A stretch of DNA of 34,668 nucleotides from Caballeronia sp. SEWSISQ10-4 2 (GTDB lineage Bacteria > Pseudomonadota > Gammaproteobacteria > Burkholderiales > Burkholderiaceae): positions 1 to 34,668 of the forward strand of contig NZ_JALPRJ010000081.1 of assembly GCF_030464885.1 (NCBI RefSeq). The letters run 5' to 3'. Positions 5,563 to 14,770 of the stretch are shown here, one piece after another. The notes beneath the pieces were generated by a model. That model ran no database searches and was not told where the DNA came from. It worked only from the letters and a program-made list of their open reading frames with translations. Each line of letters starts with the position of its first letter. Positions within the stretch are counted from its first letter, which is position 1. Position numbers and translations under genes: made by a program.

Positions 5563-7929
5563 ATGGGGTTTATCGAGGACGACAACGTCCAGCAGAAGCT
5601 GACGCGGGTGCGACCACCGCGCGTTCGGATCACCTACGACGTAGAGACGGGCGGCGCGGAACCGGCGACGCAACTTCCGTTCATCGTCGGCATCTTCGCG
5701 AATCTCGCGGGCGATGCAGGCGGTCCGGACACGCCGATTCCGTACAAGCAGCGCGAGTTCATCGAGATCGATCGCGACAATATCTACGACATCATGAAGG
5801 CGTCGGGTGCGAGCGTTTCGTTGTCGACGGTCGCGCTGCCGCCCACCAAGCCGGGGGGTAACCCCGAGCATGACCCCACCAACTTGCTGTTTCGCACGCT
5901 CGACGATTTCTCGCCGATAGCGGTGGTACAGCAGGTGCCGCGGCTGGCTGCGCGCAACGCGTTGCGCGGTAACGTGCGTGGGTTGCAAGCGCGCGCTGAG
6001 ATCGACGACGAGCTGGCCGCTACACTCGACCAGATCTGCGCGCCGGATCAGGCGCCGTTGCGCAAGGCTATAGCCGATAAATATCCGGTCAGCACCGACC
6101 CGAAAAAACCGAACGGTCCGTCCGTTTGGGCCGCGCTCGGCCTGACGCCTGAAGCGACTGACAAACTGGTGCCGCCGGCGCAATTAACCGCGGACAACGT
6201 GGTCGCGCAACTGATGGGCCGGCTCGCTACTACGCAGCCGCCGGTACCGACCACGAACGCGGCACCGGCAGTAAATCAGGCTCAAGGGGCAAGCACGGGT
6301 ACCGCTCCGATTGTAGCCGATGCTACTGGAGCTGCTGGTGCCGCGGTGGCCGGTACCGCTGAAGCTGGTACTGCTGAAGCTGGTACTGCTGGAACCGATA
6401 CTGCTGGAGCTGGCACCGCTGGAGCGGGCACCGCTGGCGCCGGAACAACCACACCTCAACCTCCCGCCGCCGACTGGCAAGACGCGCTGATTACCATCGG
6501 CCACTTCAACGAAGCCGTTATCGCTCCGATCACCGCGCAAAACACACCGCCGGCCAAACGCGCCGTGCAGTGGATCGACGACGCGGTGGTCCAAGTCGAC
6601 GCCGCGCTCAGCGCCAATCTCGACGCGATCATGCACGCGCCGTCGTTTCAGACGCTAGAAGCCACATGGCGTAGCCTCGCGAGTCTCGTGGCGAACACCG
6701 AAACCGGCTCGATGCTCAAGCTCAAGGTGTTCAACACTCGCCGCGACGAGTTGTCCAGAGATCTTGAGACTGCGGCCGAATTCGATCAGAGCCTGATGTT
6801 CAAACTCGTCTACGAGGGCGAATACGGCACGCTGGGAGGTAATCCGTACAGCCTCCTGCTGACCGATTTCCCGATCTCCAACAGTGCGCTCGACGTCGAG
6901 TTTCTCAGCAAGATGACGCAGGTCGCCGCTGCCGCGCACGCGCCGCTCATTGCCGGTGCCGCGCCCGCCATGTTCGCCTTGCAGGACTTTTCGCAATTAG
7001 GCAAACCGCGCGATCTGCAGAAAATCTTCGAAGGCACTCACTGGAATTCCTTCAACGACTTCCGCCAGACCGAAGACTCACGGTATGCCACGCTCGTGTT
7101 GCCGCGTCTGCTATTGCGCTTGCCATACGACTACACGGTCGCGCCAGTAGGGTTCAACTACATCGAGGATATCTCCAGTACCGGTGTGCGTCCCTCGACG
7201 GATCCGGCCAACCTGAACGCCGACGAAAACGGCACGAAGTTCGCCGATATTGATACCGACAGCAAATTTCTGTGGGGCAACGCGGCCTATGCGCTGGTCC
7301 AGCGGATCACCATCGCGTTCTCGCTGTATCAATGGACTGCAGCTATCCGTGGCGAAGAGGGCGGCGGTATGGTGGACGGCTTGCCACTCTACGAATACCG
7401 CACCGATCGCGGCTCCGAGGTGCTGTTCTGTCCGACGGAAGTAGCCATTACTGATCGCCGCGAAAAGGAATTGAGCGACCTGGGTTTCATCGCGCTATGT
7501 CACAGCAAGGGATCGTCGAAGGCGGTGTTCTTCGGCGGGCAGACCGTCAATAAGCCGATCGCTTACCAGTCCGACGAAGCGAACGCCAACGCGCAGTTGT
7601 CGGCACGCCTGCCGTACATGCTGGCTGCTTCGCGCTTTGCGCACTACGTGAAGGTCCTGGTGCGCAGGAAGGTGGGTGCCTTCCAGAACCGGGGAACACT
7701 TGAAGCATTCCTGAATAACTGGATCTCACAATATGTACTGCTCGATGACAACGCGACGCAAGACGTGAAGGCTAGCTATCCGCTGCGCTCGGCCCGCATT
7801 GTGGTCACGGAGGTGCCGGGCGCGCCGGGCAGCTACAAGGCAACGATGTTCCTGAAGCCGCACTTCCAGCTCGAGGAATTAACCGCGTCGATCCGTCTCG
7901 TCGCGGACCTGCCGAAAGTCTCGTCCTAA
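5563..7929 (+). CDS. tssB-tssC: Fused T6SS contractile sheath protein TssB-TssC
   Basis: One 788-residue polypeptide carries both sheath subunits, which are normally separate proteins (about 160 and 500 residues). Residues 1-150 match TssB/VipA (PPRVRITYDVE, LPFIVGIFANL, LDDFSP). About 150-225 is an extra helical and Pro-rich segment. About 225-303 is a low-complexity Ala/Gly/Thr linker. From about 304 onward the protein matches TssC/VipB (FQTLEATWRSL, NTETGSMLKLKVFN, WGNAAYA, AAIRGEEGGG, CPTEVAITDRREKELSDLGF, FLKPHFQLEELT). ATG 5563 follows GAGG (5552-5555); the open frame back to 5218 is unlike TssB and is rejected. No stop or frameshift lies between the halves. Confidence 0.95.
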   Translation: MGFIEDDNVQQKLTRVRPPRVRITYDVETGGAEPATQLPFIVGIFANLAGDAGGPDTPIPYKQREFIEIDRDNIYDIMKASGASVSLSTVALPPTKPGGNPEHDPTNLLFRTLDDFSPIAVVQQVPRLAARNALRGNVRGLQARAEIDDELAATLDQICAPDQAPLRKAIADKYPVSTDPKKPNGPSVWAALGLTPEATDKLVPPAQLTADNVVAQLMGRLATTQPPVPTTNAAPAVNQAQGASTGTAPIVADATGAAGAAVAGTAEAGTAEAGTAGTDTAGAGTAGAGTAGAGTTTPQPPAADWQDALITIGHFNEAVIAPITAQNTPPAKRAVQWIDDAVVQVDAALSANLDAIMHAPSFQTLEATWRSLASLVANTETGSMLKLKVFNTRRDELSRDLETAAEFDQSLMFKLVYEGEYGTLGGNPYSLLLTDFPISNSALDVEFLSKMTQVAAAAHAPLIAGAAPAMFALQDFSQLGKPRDLQKIFEGTHWNSFNDFRQTEDSRYATLVLPRLLLRLPYDYTVAPVGFNYIEDISSTGVRPSTDPANLNADENGTKFADIDTDSKFLWGNAAYALVQRITIAFSLYQWTAAIRGEEGGGMVDGLPLYEYRTDRGSEVLFCPTEVAITDRREKELSDLGFIALCHSKGSSKAVFFGGQTVNKPIAYQSDEANANAQLSARLPYMLAASRFAHYVKVLVRRKVGAFQNRGTLEAFLNNWISQYVLLDDNATQDVKASYPLRSARIVVTEVPGAPGSYKATMFLKPHFQLEELTASIRLVADLPKVSS
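6358..6447 (+). repeat. 15-bp tandem repeats encoding the sheath linker
   Basis: Six 15-bp units (6358, 6373, 6388, 6403, 6418, 6433) encode AEAGT, AEAGT, AGTDT and three AGAGT units. The first two units are identical at DNA level and the others differ at a few positions. The number of units could vary between strains by slippage and so change linker length. Confidence 0.9.
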
Positions 7930-7965
7930 GGCGTCACGCGCCACTCATCACGACAAGGAACAACG

Positions 7966-8532
7966 ATGGATCTTATTTTGTTGCAACCGGGCGACGCCGA
8001 TGTCTTCGGCGGTGCGAATAGCTGGGACAACGGCGGTAGCCTGATCGATAACACCTGGCGCGATCAGGTGCTGGCGCTCGGCGAATGTATCGAACTGGTG
8101 TCGGTTCACCAGGGCATGAAGCAGCAGGTGACCACGGATGTCAGCAACTCGGCACGTACCTCCGGGCGGCCGATCATCACCGAGTTCACGTGCACCAAGT
8201 ACGTCGACAAGACCTCCGTGAAGTTCTACGAGTATTGCTTGCGGGCACAGCCGCTCGGCAAGGGAAAGGCGCAGCCGACCAAGCTGTATATCGCGCGCAA
8301 CTCGGGTGAAACCACCGGCAACATCATGACGTTCCAGTTGCGCGACGCGATCATCAGCGAAATCCAGTTCCAGTCGCATCCGGACGATATGCCCACCGAG
8401 CAGTTCAAGCTCAATTTCACCGAGATCCTCTGGACCTACACGGTGCAACGCGCAGATACCGGTCCGGCCGGCAATCTCGCGACCGGCTGGAGTATCGCGC
8501 GCAACCGGCCGATTGGTCAGTTTACCGACTGA
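7966..8532 (+). CDS. hcp: Hcp (TssD), T6SS inner tube protein
   Basis: The 188-residue protein belongs to the Hcp family, whose hexamers stack to form the tube that the sheath ejects. Family features include the strand-rich body, the early variable loop (residues 13-28), the TSGRPIITEFTCTKYVDKTS core and the LNFTEILWTYTVQ strand near the C-terminus. AAGGAACA precedes ATG 7966. It follows the sheath gene by 37 bp. The C-terminal extension (DTGPAGNLATGWSIARNRP) is typical of the long Hcp subtype. It is probably the most abundant product, and a long inverted repeat lies right at its stop codon. Confidence 0.95.
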   Translation: MDLILLQPGDADVFGGANSWDNGGSLIDNTWRDQVLALGECIELVSVHQGMKQQVTTDVSNSARTSGRPIITEFTCTKYVDKTSVKFYEYCLRAQPLGKGKAQPTKLYIARNSGETTGNIMTFQLRDAIISEIQFQSHPDDMPTEQFKLNFTEILWTYTVQRADTGPAGNLATGWSIARNRPIGQFTD

Positions 8533-8602
8533 TCGCCTGATCAATCACCCGACTGATTTTTCCGCGGGGCGGCGATACCGGCCGCTATCCGGCGATCAGT
8601 CG
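8526..8602 (+). other. 12-bp perfect inverted repeat at the end of hcp
   Basis: CGACTGATCGCC (8526-8537) spans the hcp stop codon and pairs perfectly with GGCGATCAGTCG (8591-8602), with a 53-nt loop that itself is GC-rich. No T-run follows, so it is unlike a full terminator. It may protect the 3' end of hcp mRNA or reduce read-through into tssE, giving high Hcp and low baseplate levels. Confidence 0.6.
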
Positions 8603-8631
8603 CCCGTCCAACCGTCAAAGGCTCCTGCACC

Positions 8632-9042
8632 ATGCGCTATTTGTTCGAACGCCTCGCTGCCGCCACGCCCATCGGGGCCGGCTTCGCCGAACCCGTGGAC
8701 CTGGGTGAGGCCGTTGCTGCGCAGATTCAGCGGATGGTCGCCACGCGGCCGCGGAAAGCGGGCGACGACAGTGATCTGCTCGGCTTCGGCATGCTCAACG
8801 TGGTGGACGTGTCGGCTAACGGTGAGGCCGGACTGCGGCGCTACGCGGCGCGTCTTGCGCGCATGATCGAACGCTTCGAGCCGCGCCTCGCGAACGTCGA
8901 GGTAACGCTGGTTCCCGACCGCAATCCTCTGATGCCGAACCGCTTGCGCGTTTCCGGCCGGCTGTGCACGGCCGACGCGCAGCCGTTCCGCATCGTGGTC
9001 GACGCTGGCACGGGCGCTGCGCTGGAAGTTGTGCTGCGATGA
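8632..9042 (+). CDS. tssE: TssE, T6SS baseplate wedge (gp25-like)
   Basis: TssE forms part of the baseplate wedge, like phage T4 gp25. This 136-residue protein begins MRYLFERLAA and carries the conserved ERFEPRLANVEV strand with its EPR core in the second half, followed by paired strands. Its length matches the family (about 130-170). Codons past the variable region around residue 45 (GDDSDLLGFGMLNVVD) align with the usual loop. The start has only a weak ribosome site, consistent with low expression after the hcp hairpin. Its stop overlaps the tssF start (ATGA). Confidence 0.87.
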   Translation: MRYLFERLAAATPIGAGFAEPVDLGEAVAAQIQRMVATRPRKAGDDSDLLGFGMLNVVDVSANGEAGLRRYAARLARMIERFEPRLANVEVTLVPDRNPLMPNRLRVSGRLCTADAQPFRIVVDAGTGAALEVVLR

Positions 9043-10883
9043 GGCTTGCCGATACCACGCTCGCCGATTACTTCAACGCGGAGCTGACCGCGTTGCGCAC
9101 GGACGCCGCGATCTTCTCGCGCAGTTATCCGGCCGCTGCGGGTGCGCTCGGCCTGGGCCAGGGACGCTCGACCGATCCACAAGTTGAACTGATGGTGCAG
9201 TCGTTCGCCTTTTTGGCCGGACGCCTGCGCTATCAGCTCGATCTCGGCATGGCGTCATTGCCCAATGCGCTGACCGATCATCTGTACCCGCATTTGTCGT
9301 CGCCTCTGCCTTGCATGGCAATCGGCACCTTCGACGTCAAGCCGGACGGCGCGAATTTTGCCAAGCGCCAGGTGCTCGAGCGCGGTCGCCTCTTCACGGG
9401 CAGTGGTCACGACACGCGCGGCAATCCGGTCACCTGCCGTTTCACCACATGCTATGAAACGCCGCTGGTACCGCTCGTAATCGACGGGATCCGGCTCGTC
9501 GCGCCCAGTGCCGGGTCGCTTGATCCTGCGGATTGGCACGACCCGAGCCTGCGCTCTGTGCTGAGCGTGCGGCTGCATCGCACCGGCGCGGGGACGCTGA
9601 ATGAATTAAAGATCGAGAAGCTGCGCTTTTATCTGAGCTGTGCGTCCAACGACCTGCATACCTTCTACGAGATGCTCACGCTGGGACTCAAGAAGATCGT
9701 CGCCCAGCCGCTCGACGCAAACGGCGAGCCTGCCGGGCCGCGCCAGACCTTGCCACCCGAGGCGTTAAAATGGTGCGGCTTCGAAGAGCAGCAGGCGATG
9801 CTCAAGGTCAGCGACAACACACATCCCGGCTATCGGCTGCTGCAGGAGTACTTCGCATTCTCCGAGAAATTCCTTTTCTTCGATGTCGAGGGACTGACCT
9901 TTAGCACAGGTGCGACCACATTCGACCTGATGTTCATCGGCACCCAGCCGCTCGACGTGATCGCCGCGTTGCCGCGCGATCTGCTGCGGCTCAATTGCGT
10001 GCCACTGATTAATCTGTTTCCGCAACGGCTCGAACCCATCGCGCTGGATCACACGCGTTATGAATACCGCCTGCAGGGCGATGCATTGAAGCACGCCTAT
10101 TGTGAAGTGTATTCGCTGACCGAGCTTTACTCGACGCGGCCCGGCGAAGCGCCGCGCGCTCTCGCGCCGTATTTTTCGATGGACGACTTCCAGCGCCTGC
10201 AATCGCAAGACTATTTTTACATGACTCGGCGCGAGGAATCGCAGTTGGGCGATGTGCAGGGCACGGAACTCTACGTATCGTTTCTCGACGCGACGTTCAA
10301 CCTCGGGCGGCCCGCTGACGAAACACTCGGCGGTCAGGCACTCTGTACTAATCGCAACCTGCCGGAACAGCTTCGCCAGGATGCTCCGCTTCGTCTCGAA
10401 GGCGCCGGGCCGATCACGAACGCCCATCTGGCGAGCGCGGTGACGGCGCATCAGACGCCACGGTTGATTGGCGCGCGGCCTTGGGCGCTGGCAACCCAGC
10501 TTGCGCTCAACCGGTTGTCGCTGGCGGAAGGGCCTCAGGCGCTGGCCGCGTTGAAGGACCTACTCAAGCAGCACGTCGGTATGCGCGGCGAAGACGGTTT
10601 AAACCAGATCGATGGGATTCGCGACATGCGCACTGTGCGCGTGATGCTGCGTCGCGGCGACGATGCCTGGCGCGGTTATGTAGATGGCTTGCGGGTTGAC
10701 CTGTCGCTCGACCGGTCGAGCTTTGCGGAAGGCAGCGTGATTTTGTTCGGTGAAGTGCTGCGGCGCTTTTTCGCTCTGTATAGCGCAGTCAATACCGCGG
10801 TCGCGCTGCGTATCAGCGTCAACGACATCAAGGGAGTCCTGAAAGAATGGCCCTCACTCGCTGGCGCGACACCGCTACTGTAG
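9039..10883 (+). CDS. tssF: TssF, T6SS baseplate subunit
   Basis: The 614-residue protein (usual length about 580-630) builds the baseplate wedge with TssG and TssE. Family marks are YFNAELTALR at the start, the FAFLAGRLRYQLD and LTDHLYPHL segments, the mid-protein EYFAFSEKFLFFDVEGL run and a C-terminal FFALYSAVNTAVAL. ATG 9039 overlaps the tssE stop, and the longer open frame from 8964 is not TssF-like. It overlaps tssG by 37 bases. Confidence 0.95.
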   Translation: MRLADTTLADYFNAELTALRTDAAIFSRSYPAAAGALGLGQGRSTDPQVELMVQSFAFLAGRLRYQLDLGMASLPNALTDHLYPHLSSPLPCMAIGTFDVKPDGANFAKRQVLERGRLFTGSGHDTRGNPVTCRFTTCYETPLVPLVIDGIRLVAPSAGSLDPADWHDPSLRSVLSVRLHRTGAGTLNELKIEKLRFYLSCASNDLHTFYEMLTLGLKKIVAQPLDANGEPAGPRQTLPPEALKWCGFEEQQAMLKVSDNTHPGYRLLQEYFAFSEKFLFFDVEGLTFSTGATTFDLMFIGTQPLDVIAALPRDLLRLNCVPLINLFPQRLEPIALDHTRYEYRLQGDALKHAYCEVYSLTELYSTRPGEAPRALAPYFSMDDFQRLQSQDYFYMTRREESQLGDVQGTELYVSFLDATFNLGRPADETLGGQALCTNRNLPEQLRQDAPLRLEGAGPITNAHLASAVTAHQTPRLIGARPWALATQLALNRLSLAEGPQALAALKDLLKQHVGMRGEDGLNQIDGIRDMRTVRVMLRRGDDAWRGYVDGLRVDLSLDRSSFAEGSVILFGEVLRRFFALYSAVNTAVALRISVNDIKGVLKEWPSLAGATPLL

Positions 10884-12142
10884 AAGAACTGCTGTTCGGC
10901 GAGCCCGAACGCATCGACGTGTTCCAGCTCGTGCGGCTGTTACGTGTGCGCGATTCAGCGAGCCCGGCAGCGGCTCTCAAGCTCAAGCAACGGCTTATGT
11001 GGCGCCTGATGAGCGGCGAGGCCGACACGCGCAGTTTCGCAGGATTCTCACAGCGGCTGCGCTTTCGCGCCGATTTGTCGCCGGCTTTCCCCGGTTGTGA
11101 GGTGACCGCCTGCACGTCGCTGGACAGCGCCGCTACGCCCGTAACCCCGGCAACGCAGCAGGCTGCTTCCGTAAAGACTGGCATGGTTGAAATCCGTACG
11201 CCTAACTATTGCATCGCGAGTGAACTTGGGCCGTTGCCGGAACCCTTTGTGGATTGGGTGCGGGACCGGCTACGCGACGACGATCAGACCTTTGCCGCGT
11301 TCCTCGACGTGTTTAACCACCGCGTCAACATATTGCGTCATCAATTGAAGGCCCGCCAGGACGTGGCGCTCGATTACGCGCTGCCGCAGGACACACTCCA
11401 GGCGGATTTTCTGGCTAGCATCGCCGGAGTGGGTTCGCGCGATGCCGAGGCGCAGATCGCCTTGCCGCGCCGTGCATGGCTCGGCATGACTGCGACACTG
11501 GCAGACCCGCGACGCAGCGCTGCAGCCGCACTGACAGCGTTGCGCCAGTACCTCGGCGTCCCGGCGACGCAACTGGTGCCGCTCGTGGGCGGCTGGCGGC
11601 CATTGTCGGCGCAACAATGGCCGAGCCTTGGCCGTCAGGCAACGCTCGGCGGCGATGCCGTTCTCGGCGCGCAAGTCTGGAACGAGATGGCCGGCGTGCG
11701 TCTGCATGTGCCCGACGTGGACTATGGACGGTTGTGCAGACTTCTGCCGCCGCCGTGGACCGCACCGTCTATCGCAACAGATTCTTCTAGCCGCACACAA
11801 CCCGACGACGCGCCGCTCGACGGCTATCTCGGGCTCGTACACATGGTGCGCTTGCTGTTCGATCGGCGCGTCGACTGCACGATCGAATTGACGACACGTG
11901 CCGCGCAGTTGCCGCAATCCATGCTGACCGCGACGCCCGGCCTGGGCGACACCGCGCCTTCGAGCGCGCAGCCCACCGGAGTGCCTTACATGGGGCTGCG
12001 GCTCGGTCAGACGGCGTGGCTGGCGAGTTCATCCGAACACGATGCAGATGCCTTGCATGAAGTCATGCGCCAGGTCAGTTTCATGATCGTGGGCGATCCG
12101 TCCGTTGACCGTTCCGATGCATCCACGGAGTCGTTTCAATGA
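10847..12142 (+). CDS. tssG: TssG, T6SS baseplate subunit
   Basis: TssG bridges TssF and TssK in the baseplate. The 431-residue protein starts within the last 37 bases of tssF and has the family's FQLVRLLR N-terminus, an EIRTPNYCIASELGPLPEPF segment, and the FLDVFNHRVNILRH motif typical of TssG near residue 150. A Ser/Asp-rich loop lies near residue 310. It is slightly longer than average (about 330-400). The last codon overlaps vgrG (ATGA), which couples the two. Confidence 0.92.
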   Translation: MALTRWRDTATVEELLFGEPERIDVFQLVRLLRVRDSASPAAALKLKQRLMWRLMSGEADTRSFAGFSQRLRFRADLSPAFPGCEVTACTSLDSAATPVTPATQQAASVKTGMVEIRTPNYCIASELGPLPEPFVDWVRDRLRDDDQTFAAFLDVFNHRVNILRHQLKARQDVALDYALPQDTLQADFLASIAGVGSRDAEAQIALPRRAWLGMTATLADPRRSAAAALTALRQYLGVPATQLVPLVGGWRPLSAQQWPSLGRQATLGGDAVLGAQVWNEMAGVRLHVPDVDYGRLCRLLPPPWTAPSIATDSSSRTQPDDAPLDGYLGLVHMVRLLFDRRVDCTIELTTRAAQLPQSMLTATPGLGDTAPSSAQPTGVPYMGLRLGQTAWLASSSEHDADALHEVMRQVSFMIVGDPSVDRSDASTESFQ

Positions 12143-14763
12143 GTACGTCGGACATGATTGGAACGACCCGTATCGAGAAGATCGACGCACTGGCGCCGGC
12201 GGTCTTCCTGCATGTCGCCCTGTTTCTGCCCGGTGGTGTCACGATCGGCTCCGAAACCTTTCGCGCGACGAAAATCAGCGGTCAGGAGAAGGTATCGGAA
12301 CCGTTCGAGTTCCAGCTCGAACTCCGTGCGAATACATCGACGAAAAAACATGTGCCGACGCTGCGTTTCGAGCAATTGATCGGAAGGCCAGTCACTTTCG
12401 GTATCGACCGGCCCGATTTTCGCCTGCCGGAAGACACGTTGCTGGAGGCGCTCACCGGCGCGTCGAACGACCGGTTTGCTGATGCGTTGAAGGGCGGTGG
12501 ACCGAACCCGTCGTTGTCGCTTTTCAATGGCATTGTCACCGCATTTTCGATGAGCGAGCCGGGCGTCTACAAGGCGAGCGTCAAGCCTGCGCTGTGGAAG
12601 CTCTCGCTGACCAATCGCTATCGCGTGCTGGTGCAGAAAAGCGTGGCGCAATCCATCGAAATGCTGATGGGCGAACACGGTATCCGTTGCTCGCTGGCGG
12701 GCATTGCCGGGACTCACAATCTCGCGCAGACCCGCACGCAGAACTGGATGCAGGCGGGCGAATCCGACTATGCGCTGTTGCAGCGGCTGATGGGCAAAGC
12801 GCAGATTCACTACTACTTCACGCATACCGGCGACACCCACACCGTGATGTTTTCGAACACCACGCATTACCCCCCAATTCCGTTCGACCGGCCGTTGCAC
12901 TATACGTCGGTCGACACGAGCGCGCTCGGGCTCACGCAAGCCGACGTGGTGTCGCAATACACGTACGAACAGTCGCTCGTGACCAGCGGCGTGGAGTGCG
13001 TGCTGGCGCGCCAGCAAGAAGCATGGGACCTTGACGCTATTCCGACGTTTCTGACCTATGCAGCCGGTCCGACCGATCCGGGCGCGTTGCCATTCACGCA
13101 ATACCGGCAATTCCAGTACGGCGTGAGCGACTGGCAGGCACGTGAATCGGCGAGCGTTGCAGATGCGTCGCGGAGCGCATCCGCCGAGCGTTTCACCGGC
13201 GCGAGTACGTGTGCGCAGATGCGTGTCGGCCATCGCTTCACGTTGTCGATGCCAACTAGCGGCACGGCCGGTCAACCCATCCAGTCCTCGCTCGACAAGC
13301 AGGTGTTCGTGCTCACCGAGGTATCACACGAAGCGAGTCTTGACGGCGACTACCGGAACAGTTTCAGCGCGACTGATCAGGATGGCCTGATTACCCCCTT
13401 TTCGATTGAACAGACGCAGCAAGGGTCCGTGCTCGCCACCGTGGTGGACGCGGACGGCAGCAGCACGCCGAAGGACTGGCGCTACTACACACGTCAGAAC
13501 TTCGAGATGGTGACGAGCGACCAGATCGACCGCGACGCGAGTCCGACTACGTTGCAGGCGAAGGGTGTCTACGTGAACTTTGCAACCGACAACGCGGCGA
13601 ACGCGACAGCGCAGCGGGTCTGGGTGAAGTTGGCCGGACATATGCAGACGGTGCCGGAAGTCGGTGTGACGGTGATCGTGGCGCGCGCGCAGGACGAATC
13701 GGAACTGCCGGAGATCCAGAGCATCGTCCATGCAAACGGCACGCGTGCAGTGAGTCCTTCGGGCTGGACTTCGACCACGGCAATCGGCAACACCTTTTCG
13801 ACCAGCTACAGCGATAGCCAGAACATCCGGTTCGGCGCGCACTCGGACGTATCGCTGGACAGCACGCTCGATCAGGCGATAGATACGGTCACTCGGGAGT
13901 ACGCCACCCAGCAATATCGTGAAACCAGCTACTCGCAAGGTGCGAGCTACAGCTACTCGACCTCCGAGCAAAAGGAGCAGGGTTTGCTCAGCCGCTCGTT
14001 GGCATATGGCTCGACCCACAGTCAAAGCTGGGCCGCCCAGCAGCAGAATTTCTCGGCTGTCGGCAGCAGCTATAGCGAGAACATTGTGGGTCAGTCAAGC
14101 CCCGCGCTCGCGCAACCCGCACCGTCGCCCGCACCCGGTGCGGTCTCCGTGAACCTGAATACCGTGTACGGAGACACTCACAGCGAATCGACCAATCACG
14201 GCGACACCACCAGCCTAAGTAACGTGATCGGCAATTCGTCGTCGGTCAATACGGTGACGGGGGTCAGCGCGTCTTACTCGACTATCGAGGAAAACCAGTC
14301 GACTTCCGTCACCCGAAAATCGACCAGCAACAACACGACCGACATCTCGAACAACACGAACGTAGTCGGCACCTCGATCGAGACCTCGACCACCGGCAGC
14401 CACACCAGCGTCACGACGACCGGTACATCCGACACAACCAGCACGACAGAAACCTCAAGGTCGACGACCACGACCGGCAAACAGGATTCGACCAATACGG
14501 TGCGTGAGTCGACGACGGTCGACATGCAGGGCGTGACCACAGCGGTGACCATAGCCGGCGCGACGACGCGGCTGAACGTGTCGGGCGCCAGCACGGACAT
14601 CACGATCTCCGGCATGCACTCGCAGGTGTCAATGTCGGCGTCGAGCCACACCATTTCGCTGGCCGGCCCCGGCATCCGCATCAACGAAGATGCAGAGAGT
14701 CCTGAGGTGAACACAACGAACGCGACGATCACGATCGTTGGCGTGATCCACATTTACCTGTGA
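12139..14763 (+). CDS. vgrG: VgrG (TssI) spike with long Ser/Thr-rich C-terminal extension
   Basis: VgrG trimers cap the Hcp tube. The 874-residue protein has a gp27-like region (about 30-450, with NWMQAGESDYALLQRLM and YYFTHTGDTHTVMF), an OB/gp5-like region (about 470-545, with RVWVKLAGHMQTVPEVG) and then about 300 residues very rich in Ser, Thr, Gln and Asn (about 548-848). The periodic beta-like pattern suggests an elongated beta-helical or prism-like spike extension. It ends in a more hydrophobic cap (ATITIVGVIHIYL) that could receive the PAAR-like tip. No enzymatic domain is evident. It is fused into the T6SS operon by an ATGA overlap with tssG. Confidence 0.94.
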   Translation: MSTSDMIGTTRIEKIDALAPAVFLHVALFLPGGVTIGSETFRATKISGQEKVSEPFEFQLELRANTSTKKHVPTLRFEQLIGRPVTFGIDRPDFRLPEDTLLEALTGASNDRFADALKGGGPNPSLSLFNGIVTAFSMSEPGVYKASVKPALWKLSLTNRYRVLVQKSVAQSIEMLMGEHGIRCSLAGIAGTHNLAQTRTQNWMQAGESDYALLQRLMGKAQIHYYFTHTGDTHTVMFSNTTHYPPIPFDRPLHYTSVDTSALGLTQADVVSQYTYEQSLVTSGVECVLARQQEAWDLDAIPTFLTYAAGPTDPGALPFTQYRQFQYGVSDWQARESASVADASRSASAERFTGASTCAQMRVGHRFTLSMPTSGTAGQPIQSSLDKQVFVLTEVSHEASLDGDYRNSFSATDQDGLITPFSIEQTQQGSVLATVVDADGSSTPKDWRYYTRQNFEMVTSDQIDRDASPTTLQAKGVYVNFATDNAANATAQRVWVKLAGHMQTVPEVGVTVIVARAQDESELPEIQSIVHANGTRAVSPSGWTSTTAIGNTFSTSYSDSQNIRFGAHSDVSLDSTLDQAIDTVTREYATQQYRETSYSQGASYSYSTSEQKEQGLLSRSLAYGSTHSQSWAAQQQNFSAVGSSYSENIVGQSSPALAQPAPSPAPGAVSVNLNTVYGDTHSESTNHGDTTSLSNVIGNSSSVNTVTGVSASYSTIEENQSTSVTRKSTSNNTTDISNNTNVVGTSIETSTTGSHTSVTTTGTSDTTSTTETSRSTTTTGKQDSTNTVRESTTVDMQGVTTAVTIAGATTRLNVSGASTDITISGMHSQVSMSASSHTISLAGPGIRINEDAESPEVNTTNATITIVGVIHIYL

Positions 14764-14770
14764 GCACGCC

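Noticed and set aside
4972..6183. 403-codon minus-strand open frame over the start of the sheath gene
   Set aside because: It is antisense to a clear TssB-TssC gene, is Arg-rich, and has no family features; it arises from GC-rich codon structure.
12136..13275. 379-codon minus-strand open frame over vgrG
   Set aside because: Arg/His-rich shadow of a well-supported plus-strand gene.
14277..14480. Ser/Thr repeats in vgrG as a CRISPR or DNA repeat array
   Set aside because: The pattern is at protein level only; the DNA shows no fixed repeat-spacer structure.
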